Assembly: GCA_963971305.1 (NCBI GenBank)
Contig: OZ020304.1
Coordinates: forward strand, 21,310,103 to 21,374,102
Length of the DNA stretch: 64,000 nt
Source of the DNA: Arcuatula senhousia
Taxonomy: Eukaryota > Mollusca > Bivalvia > Mytilida > Mytilidae
Direction of reading: 5' to 3'
Below the pieces are notes generated by a model, which worked only from the letters and a program-made list of their open reading frames with translations, was not told where the DNA came from and did no database searches. Below are positions 54,918 to 64,000 of the stretch, piece after piece; positions within the stretch are counted from its first letter, which is position 1, and each line of letters opens with the position of its first letter. Made by a program: the position numbers and the translations under genes.

Positions 54918-57900
54918 TTATTCCTTTACATGTGCCTCATCTAATCCTACACTATAAAAATCTTCACCTGAAAAGGAAACAGCAAAACAACCCTGTTCAA
55001 AAAAAGAGATAACTTCATCAGGAAATGTTAATATATCTGCCAAATGATGAGGAATCATTCGGAGATAGTTATGGCGGTCAAAGGCATGAAAAAGACAAGC
55101 AAGTTGTTTCAATGAAGCGTTTCTAAGAGACCAATTTCTAGACCTGATGCCAAAGTAAAACCCTAAATAAGACATAAAATCAACATGAAGAAATTGATCC
55201 CACAAGGAAAAAGTATCACTTTTTTCACATTCCTTCTTTCTCCATTCTGAAAAAGCAATAAGCAAATCAGGAGAAAAAATTTCAAAAATTTCAGCTTTTT
55301 TAGAACAAATTTCCTCTGTAAATGAAGAATTACATAGCTGCTCTTCTTGGTTAAAAATTATATCTAAACCAGTCAAAATATCTGCAACTTTTTTAGAAAA
55401 ATTCATTTCAATGCTGTCAACTTCATCTTCTGAAAGAGAAAGAATAAAACACTTCACCTGGTGTCTCATCATAGCTTCCCATACATGTACAAAAAATCTG
55501 TGGGTAAGGGACCACATGTTGCCCTCTAACAGAGACCTCAGAGTAGATCCACGGTGACAAATGGTGGCAATTTCTTTCAAACCTGCGTCAAAATAAATTT
55601 TAATAAAAACAGGAAGCAAATTTTTCAAGATGTGCCAATCCCCGGGATATGGCAGTACCCATTGGAGGCTGTCCCCATACTCTGCTTTAATCTTTATTAA
55701 AAGATCGTAGCTTTTGCCATCACCTACAACAACAACATAGTCAGTAGAGACACCTACATTAAACTTTTCAAACAAATTATTCAAAACTTTGATGACTGTT
55801 TCCTTCTTATCTGCTGTTTCATCTAAAATAGAAATAGGTGTAAGTTTAGAAACCTCTGTATGCTGTAAAGGAAGAGCAAAAAATGTTTTCACACCTGGCA
55901 AAGCAATGTTTAACTGTTGAAATATACTTTTAGCAAATCCATATTGACAAAGCTCACTTGAAAACAAATTCCAATCTGTAAGTTCTTTTTCTGAAACATG
56001 AAAATCATCAATTGATAAACAGGAAAATTTATTTGGCCTGGAGTTTGAAGGCTCAAAATAAATTTCAGAAGAATACGCTTTCTCAACTAAAAGCTTGGGA
56101 ACACTTCTGTCTCTAGAATGTCTTACAGATAAAGATGTCTTGTTTGAATTATCTAGATCTAAATGTAAACAAGAATTATTATCTAAATTGTTATTATTAG
56201 TGACTCCATATGTCGTACTTTTTTCTGTTTCAATTGTTGGACGTGGCATAACGGCCTGTACAGTGGTCCCATGAAACCCACTTTTATCGCGACCAACTCC
56301 TACAACTGAATAAGCAGTGTTCTTATCTAGATTGTCGTAAAAGACGATGACACCAAAGACCTTTGCTTCCCCTCTAAATCTACACACTTTTTAGAAATAA
56401 ATCTTTTCAAAGAGTCTTTGGACACTCCAGCACCTAACCTGGCATTTATTGACAAAAACAAAGAAGATGAATTACTAAATTTGTCAAAGATATCAGTAAG
56501 TAATAGATGTAACGGACGAACACATTGAGAATTAGATGCATTAAAGAGACAACTACAAATGTAGAGCCGAGGTAAAGCTCTACAGATGTCTAGATCACAT
56601 GTGTCACCTAAAATAGGGGTGTTTAAATCAAAACGTTTAAAAACGTTTTCTTCTCTTTCTGTTGCAGTTAATCTACAAATAAAATTCCACAATATGAAAG
56701 GAATTTTTTCAACCTCTTCTTTATACTTAAACTGATCAAAATCATCCAAGTCATTTGTACAAGTGCTTATATTTTCAGAAACATACTTTTTAATGTGACT
56801 TCTCAATATTGATATTGAGTTCTGCAAGATCTTATCTTGTCCGCTAAGTTTTCTATTCTCTGAAAGTAAAGCAGAATTTTTTTTTAATAAGACATTCTTT
56901 TCATTTGTATATCTTTTAGTTTCCTGTTCATGGAATATAATAAAGGAAATGTAACTGGACAAAATATCTTTTCCGTTTCTATAAAGAAGACGACCAACTT
57001 TTTTATTTTTTGGTGTATATGACTCCAAACACTTTCCCAGTTTAACAGTTAGAAATCTAAAAAGCCAACGGATGTCATGAGTATGTTTAGCAAACTGATA
57101 ATCATTTAAAATAAAATTGTTAGCATCTGCAATCTTTTGCACACCATCTTTAAAGTTATCATATAAAGTTGACAATAAAATAACTTTTTCCTCTAAAAAA
57201 AGACTAACAAGCTTTTCTAGAATGGACTGAAAGGCAAATAAATCAATATTATCAATAGATAATTTTTCTTTTTCTATGAAAAGGTTATAATCTGATAAAC
57301 ACTGTTTCAAACACTGATCTGTCTGAAAAACTGAGAGACCTACAAAATGTATAAAAGGATTTATAACAAGCATAACAACATGTGGGCTTTTGCTTGAACT
57401 TTTCATCTGTATCAGAATTCAGCTGACATTTCAAATACCTGAAAAAAAGTTCTTTATTCTCATCAGGAATGTTAACATATCTTTTCTGTTTATCAGTTTC
57501 ACATACAATGCAAGGATCAGTAGAAGACTCATTAATGTACCTGTTAAACTTATTATAATGTCTGTGACACAGTCCAATTTCTGAAAATAAATTACCATGT
57601 TCAAATTCAAACAATGTCTGAAATAGATCTTGGTCTACTTTTGTAATATGAGACACATTTTCATTACAAATTTTATGTTTAGAAAGAAAGCATAAATCAT
57701 TAGACTCATTTTTACTTTTCTTGCTAGATATATGACTATCTACATTATGCTTTTGCTTATCTTCAAATGATTTTTGAAGTCTAATGAAACATTTCCTGCA
57801 AATACAAGATTTATCTGTAAGAAAAGAGTGTTTTTCTTTGACAAATTTACATAAATCAGGTAGTACTGAAATTTTATTTTCTAAATGAATATAACGTTTA

Positions 57901-57989
57901 GAAACATCATATTTTCCACAATCGGGAATTTCACATGGCCCTGGAACTTTCTCTGGGTGCAATTTAGAGCAATTGCTTCTGTCGGCCAT
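54918..57989 (-). pseudogene. Zinc-finger and transposase-like protein, broken by two frameshifts
   Basis: Three overlapping minus-strand frames (58097-57285, 57406-56327, 56387-54918) follow one another as parts of one protein. Met at 57989 (ADRSNCSKLH) is the likelier start. The first part has Cys pairs (CEIPDC, CICRKC, CHRHY, CIVC, CCYAC) of a zinc-binding type. The second is helical with a short coiled coil. The third holds YDNLDKN, SGFHGT, VGDGKSYDLL (222-230), PGDWHILKN (248-256) and ends LDEAH. The GDG / GDWH / DEAH series resembles DUF6589-like, possibly DDE-transposase-derived proteins that are multicopy in molluscs and cnidarians. Frameshifts lie near 57330 and 56350, and the C-terminus stops just after DEAH, so it is also truncated. 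No terminal inverted repeats were found. Confidence 0.6.
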
Positions 57990-58097
57990 GGAAGTCATGG
58001 TTAAAAGATGGATGCATGACAAACACACAGTAACAAGAACTGCAATATAAAAATGTGATATCATCAATGTAACTGTAACAAGCAATTGCAATGACAC

Positions 58098-58689
58098 ACA
58101 ATTAGGATGAGAAATGATACAACTGTAGCTACATTGTAGTTATTGCAACATTTTGAAACGAGTTACTAAATACTGCAGGTTCTCTAAATAAAAATACATA
58201 TATATTAAAGAAATATTTGAATCAGTAAGTCACAAGAACATGTACATGTACAAAAAGGTATAAATACAGTGAAATACATGTACAATACAAATCATGTTCA
58301 ATACGAAAGGGTACAAAATGTATAAGAAATGGACAAAAGTCAAGTCAGGATTGAAGATCAATTCTGGATATGTAAAAAAACAACACTCGATATTCTTCAA
58401 TGTACAAGCACCTGTTTTATAGACAGCAATGACAAATATTAAGTACTAATGAACATGTCAATAAACTACAACTGCAAATAAAATTAAAGGCAATGATCGG
58501 CAAGGAAAAAGCTACTTAACATCCAGGACGTCACCACTGATGATCTGTAATAGCAATGAAAACTACTACCAAATTAAATTTGAAGACTACATCATAACAA
58601 ATCTGTGCATAACACAAAGCTAAATATGAATTATAATACACTTAATACACAATACAATATAGAGAAACAATATACAAGTGTAAAACAAA
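58098..58689. other. No gene seen
   Basis: AT-rich with 'acatgta' low complexity; upstream flank of the transposase-like pseudogene. No TIR match to the 54.6-54.9 kb side was found. Confidence 0.4.
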
Positions 58690-61600
58690 CAAGAGGCTCC
58701 CAGGAGCCTGAATCGCTCACCTGACAAATGTGCCTGAAGTAAAGGTTATAAGGCAAAATCTATTTAAAGTTGAAAGGGTCATAAGATTAATAAGGGGGTC
58801 ATCTGACAATATGGTGGATCTAAAGGTGCTGATCATTTTTGTTCTCAATCAAAATCTAAAAATCTGTCACCCTTTTTGAGTTATTTGCAAAAAAATGCAG
58901 TTTAACCTAATGTTCTATTTTTAGCCACAGCGGCCATGTTTTACAACCAATCAAAAATCACCACTACAGTTCTATACACCTAATCATAATAAGCAATAAT
59001 ACCAAGTTTGGTTCCATTTGGACTTAAAGTGTCAGAGGAGTTAACATTTTCAATATATGGAAATGCAGTTAAAATGCTCAATTTTGACATTCCAAGGGCA
59101 ATAACTGCTCAAAAGAAATGTCCTACAACGTTGACCCTGTTACAAATTTTGTAGATCTTGATGAGCTAAACAAAATGCAATTTAAATTTCTCAAATATCC
59201 TGTATAGTTTTCAAGATATTGAGCTAAACAGGTGCAAAATTTGAAAGAAAATCCACAAAAAGGGCAATAACTCCTACATGGGTTGTTGGATTTTCTTCAA
59301 AATTTCAGAGCTGGTAGATCTTGAGGTGCTGATCACTTTTGTTCCCAATCAAAATTTTAAAATCTGTCACCGTTTTCGAGTTATTTGCAAAAAACTGCCA
59401 TTTACCCCTATGTTCTATTTTTAGCCACAGCGGCCATGTTTTACGACCAATCAAAAATCACCACATCAATTCTATACACCTAATGCTAATAAACAACTAT
59501 ACCAAGTTTGGTTCCATTTGGACTTAAAGTGTCAGAGGAGTTAACGTTTTCAATGTAATGAGGAAATGCTGTTAAAATGCTAAATTTTGACGTTCTAAGG
59601 GCAATAACTCATAAAAGGAAAGGTCCTACAACGTTGACCATATTACATATTTTGTAGATCTTGATGTGCTTAACAATATGCAATTTAAATTTCTCAAATA
59701 TCTTGTATAGTTTTCAAGATATTGAGCTAAACAGGTGCAAAATTTGCCAAAAATCCACAAAAAGAGGCTCCCAGGAGCCTGAATCGCTCACCTGACATAT
59801 GTGCCTGAAGTAAAGGTTATAAGGCAAAATCTATTTAACGTTGAAAGGGTCATAAGATTAATAAGGGGGTCATCTGACAATATGGTGGATCTAAAGGTGC
59901 TGATCACTTTTGTTCTCAAACAAAATCTAAAAATCTGTCACCCTTTTTGAGTTATTTGCAAAAAAATGCAGTTAAACCTAATGTTCTATTTTTAGCCACA
60001 GCGGCCATGTTTTACAACCAATCAAAAATCCCCACAACAGTTCTATACACCTAATAATAATAAACAATAATACCAAGTTTGGTTCCATTTGGACTTTAAG
60101 TGTCAGAGGAGTTAACATTTTCAATAAAATGAGGAAATGCAGTTAAAATGCTCAAATTTGACGTTCCAAGGGCAATAACTCCTCAAAGAAAAGGTCCTAC
60201 AATGTTGACCCTGTTACAAATTTTGTAGATCTTGATGCGCTTAACAATATGCAATTTAAATTTCACAAATATCTTGTATAGTTTTCAAGATATTGAGCTA
60301 AACAGGTGCAAAATTTGCAAAAAATCCACAAAAAGGGCAATAACTCCTACATGGGTTGTTGGATTTTCTTCAAAATTTCAGAGCTGGTAGATCTTGAGGT
60401 GCTGATCACTTTTGTTCCCAATCAAAATTTTGAAATCTGTCACCGTTTTAGAGTTATTTGCAAAAAACTGCCATTTACCCCTATGTTCTATTTTTAGCCA
60501 CAGCGGCCATGTTTTAGGACCAATCAAAAATCCCCACATCAGTTCTATACACCTAATGCTAATAAACAACTATACCAAGTTTGGTTCCATTTGGACTTAA
60601 AGTGTCAGAGGAGTTAACGTTTTTAATGTAATGAGGAAATGCTGTTAAAATGCTAAATTTTGACGTTCTAAGGGCAATAACTCCTAAAAGGAAAGGTCTT
60701 ACAACGTTGACCCTATTACATATTTTGTAGATCTTGATGTGCTTAACAATATGCAATTTAAATTTCTCAAATATCTAGTATAGTTTTCAAGATATTGAGC
60801 TAAACAGGTGCAAAATTTGCAAAAAATCCACAAAAAGGGCAATAACTCCTACATGGGTTGTTGGATTTTCTTCAAAATTTCAGAGCTGGTAGATCTTGAG
60901 GTGCTGATCACTTTTGTTCCCAATCAAAATTTTGAAATCTGTCACCGTTTTAGAGTTATTTGCAAAAAACTGCCATTTACCTCTATGTTCTATTTTTAGC
61001 CCAACGGCCATGTTTTACGACCAATCAAAAATCCCCACATCAGTTCTATACACCTAATGCTAATAAACAACTATACCAAGTTTGGTTCCATTTGGACTTA
61101 AAGTGTCAGAGGAGTTAACGTTTTCAATGTAATGAGGAAATGCTGTTAAAATGCTAAATTTTGACGTTCTAAGGGCAATAACTCCTAAAAGGAAAGGTCC
61201 TACAACGTTGACCCTATTACATATTTAGTAGATCTTGATGTGCTTAACAATATGCAATTTAAATTTCTCAAATATCTAGTATAGTTTTCAAGATATTGAG
61301 CTAAACAGGTGCAAAATTTGCAAAAAATCCACAAAAAGGGCAATAACTCCTACATGGGTCGTTGGATTTTCTTCAAAATTTCAGGGTAGGTAGATCTTGA
61401 GGTGCTTATCACTTTTACCCTATGCCAGAATTTTGATATCTGTAGCCGTTTTTGAGTTATTTGCAAAAAACTGCATTTTACCCCTATGTTCTATTTTTAG
61501 CCATGGCGGCCATGTTTTACGACGAATCAAAAATCCCCACATCAGTTCTAAGCACCGAATGCTAATGAACAACCATACCAAGTTTGGTTGCAATTGGACT

Positions 61601-62652
61601 TATGGTGTCAGAGGAGTTAACGTTTTAAAAAGTTTACGGACGACGGACGACGGACGACGGACGACAGACGACGGACGACGGACGACGGACGACGGACGAC
61701 GGACGGACGACGGACGCCAAGTGATGACAATAGCTCACATGACCCTTCGGGTCAGGTGAGCTAAAAAGGGCAATAACTCCTACATGGGTTGTTGGATTTT
61801 CTTCAAAATTTCAGAGCTGGTAGATCTTCAGGTGCTGATCACTTTTGTTCCCAATCAAAATTTTGAAATCTGTCACCGTTTGAGAGTTATTTGCAAAAAA
61901 CTGCCATTTACCCATATGTTCTATTTCTAGCCACAGCGGCCATGTTTTACAACCAATCAAAAATCCCCACATCAGTTCTATACACCTAATGCTAATAAAC
62001 AACTATACCAAGTTTGGTTCCATTTGGACTTAAAGTGTCAGAGGAGTTAACGTTTTCAATGTAATGAGGAAATGCTGTTAAAATGCTAAATTTTGACGTT
62101 CTAAGGGCAATAACTCCTAAAAGGAAAGGTCCTACAACGTTGACCCTGTTACATATTTTGTAGATCTTGATGTGCTTAACAATATGCAATTTAAATTTCT
62201 TAAATACCTAGTATAGTTTTCAAGATATTGAGCTAAACAGGTGCAAAATTTGCAAAAAATCCACAAAAAGGGCAATAACTCCTACATGGGTCGTTGGATT
62301 TTCTTCAAAATTTCAGGGTAGGTAGATCTTGAGGTGCTGATCACTTTTACCCTTTGCCAGAATTTTGATATCTGTAGCCGTTTTTGAGTTATTTGCAAAA
62401 AACTGCATTTTACCCCTATGTTCTATTTTTAGCCATGGCGGCCATGTTTTACGACGAATCAAAAATCCCCACATCAGTTCTAAGCACCGAATGCTAATGA
62501 ACAACCATACCAAGTTTGGTTGCAATTGGACTTATGGTGTCAGAGGAGTTAACGTTTTAAAAAGTTTACGGACGACGGACGACGGACGACGGACGGACGA
62601 CGGACGCCAAGTGATGACAATAGCTCACATGACCCTTCGGGTCAGGTGAGCT
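58690..62652 (-). mobile_element. Reverse-oriented family-G element with units of about 500 bp
   Basis: The tail is at 58690-58729 (CAAG, hairpin, 'gaatcgctcacctgac') and the head hairpin at 62622-62652 (arms 'agctcacatgaccc' and 'gggtcaggtgagct', loop ttcg), with a 'gacggacgac' microsatellite at 62567-62606. The body is a tandem array of roughly 502-bp units (starts near 59311, 60383, 60886, 62319). Unit landmarks are 'aggtgctgatcacttttgtt', 'agccacagcggccatgtttt' and 'gggcaataactcctacatgg'. It is interrupted by the inner element at 59760-61762. Translations of these units are chance frames. Confidence 0.82.
59760..61762 (-). mobile_element. Inner family-G element nested in the one above
   Basis: The tail is at 59762-59797 ('gaggctcccaggagcctgaa' and 'tcgctcacctgac') and the head at 61732-61762, with a 'gacgacggacgacgg' microsatellite at 61635-61716. 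The outer unit sequence 'ccacaaaaagggcaataact', intact at several other units, is split exactly here: 'ccacaaaaa' on the left, 'aaaaagggcaataact' on the right. Insertion was therefore inside a run of five A/T. Confidence 0.85.
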
Positions 62653-64000
62653 AAAAAGGGTGAATGATTTTTAGTGCCTACATCATGTCATGAAAATACA
62701 CGTGTCGTGGTGTTGACTCGAAACAAGATGAATAATACCTAATAAAACAACTCAAAAAGGGTCAAATCGTCACATATCTGTTACAAAGAAGTGTCACCTG
62801 TAGTAATAAACCTTAAATTTTCAATCTATATGAATATAAACTAAAATAAAAAGGGATGCAGGTTGCTGATGCTGCTGTATCTTTCCAAAATGGCGATGAA
62901 AAAGACCCCCCTTTTTATCGCCCTTGTTTACAAAAATAGAACATGGAAACGGGTAGAAAATTGTATGTGTAGAGCAAGGAATGATTAAATTTTTACTTTT
63001 GGAAACCAGTTTCGAAAAAGAACCAATGGGATGCAATTGTGTCAGATATTTTTACCAGGGGAATTTCCCGCCATATTTTTATCTCCAAAAATAGAAAAAA
63101 ATAACAAGCTAATTTTTCAACTAAATATTCTTACCTGGGATTGATATCCACAAACTTTACATACAGTCATTTAGCAAAACTATTCTTCTATCCATATTTG
63201 CAGTTGTATTTCGATATATTTTAATGATTACACAAAAAAAAACACGTTTTATTTACGATGTCCACTGTAAACAAACATACAAAACATTTTGCGATGCTGG
63301 CGCCACCTGGCGAATTTGCAGTTGCGGGCCCTGAATCAATTGTCGATAGGTTAATGGGCGGAGGTAGAAAGCTTGTCACTGGCATTCATTCTTGAAAGTA
63401 ATTACTTTAATTTATTTTTATTAAAAAATCCAATCAAGAAAAGGTATGTCAAAATTTTTTAAAGGCATTTTATGACTCCTGGTCGGATTTTTAGACAATT
63501 GCACAGTATTTCCCTAAAAAGGCTGTATAATTGTGTATTTTCTTGTTTGCAGCTAAAACAACGGCATAGACATGCAAAGTCCGTTGTAAATGAAGCATTT
63601 ACATCTTTTAAATAGTTCAATACACTTAATGCAAACATAACTGACCTGAAAACAAAGTTAATTTGAAGTCTAAATTTAGGTCTCCATTACGTCATCTAGT
63701 GCGGACGTGATAGAAAGCACTTTTTATTTTAGTTCCGGGTTGAGATGTTGGAATATTAACATGAATTTTGCTGTCTCAATAAATTGGCAACAAATGATAT
63801 TTAGCAAAATGAAAAATATTCAACAATTGTCAAGATTTTAATCATCAACCAGAAGTCTTATCTGTCGCACGGCAATTTTCAATGTGGAGCCATACTGCAT
63901 AAGGTATGCAACTATCAGTACAATGGACTTTTTGATTAATATTTTCGCTGAATACGTTAGAAAAATAATCATATATTAATAATATGAAATCAAAACTGGT
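62653..64000. other. No gene seen at the right edge
   Basis: No open frame with recognisable motifs, no clear repeat family. A few 'aaaatggcg' and 'cccgccat' motifs occur (62888, 63067). An exon of a gene lying mostly outside the window cannot be excluded. Confidence 0.4.

Noticed and set aside
61397..61759. 120-codon frame ending in Thr-Asp-Asp-Gly-Arg repeats
   Set aside because: It is a reading of the 500-bp unit and the 'gacgacgg' microsatellite of family G.

Overview
The window looks like repeat-rich nuclear DNA of a bivalve mollusc, most likely a mussel-like species (Mytilida). The evidence is AT-rich sequence, an intron-containing gene, a CR1-like LINE, several families of miniature elements, and old interspersed repeats whose sequence I recognise from mytilid genomes (for example the 'tcaggtgctcc..gaagagtaagcag' and 'tcctggcttaggacaggcac' families). 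The species call is inference. No virus, plasmid or bacterial gene organisation is visible.

Layout. 1-4410 (minus) holds a non-LTR retrotransposon: ORF1, a long spacer, and an endonuclease/reverse-transcriptase ORF2 that carries an N-terminal 2A-like peptide and one internal stop; its 3' end lies outside the window. 4.4-18 kb is gene-poor and holds an orphan LINE ORF1 with one stop (7755-8552), a reverse-transcriptase tail fragment, two MITEs with clean target duplications (TTAA and 8 bp) and several old repeats. 18151-18609 (minus) is a small single-exon gene of unknown function. 20.7-32 kb (plus) holds a multi-exon gene that I cannot name; five internal or terminal exons join in compatible phase, its introns are full of repeats, and an E2F-like site sits in front of it.

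From about 32 kb to 53.7 kb the DNA is almost entirely nested non-autonomous mobile elements. Four families (called G, A, B and C/D here) have unrelated sequences but one shared plan. A head hairpin is followed by ATTG, then a body with tandem modules and many ATGGCGGCC motifs, then a tail that repeats the right arm of the head hairpin, a second hairpin, and in three families a terminal CTAG followed by T. Between 42549 and 52453, nine heads and ten tails behave like nested brackets: each new element sits in the TTA microsatellite just behind the head of an older one. The architecture resembles Helentron-associated (HINE / bivalve 'pearl') elements; no helicase is present in the window.

54.9-58.1 kb (minus) is a broken zinc-finger and transposase-like gene in three overlapping frames. 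58.7-62.65 kb is a second, reverse-oriented nest of family G, in which neighbouring repeat units preserve the uninterrupted target site. 62.65-64 kb shows nothing recognisable.
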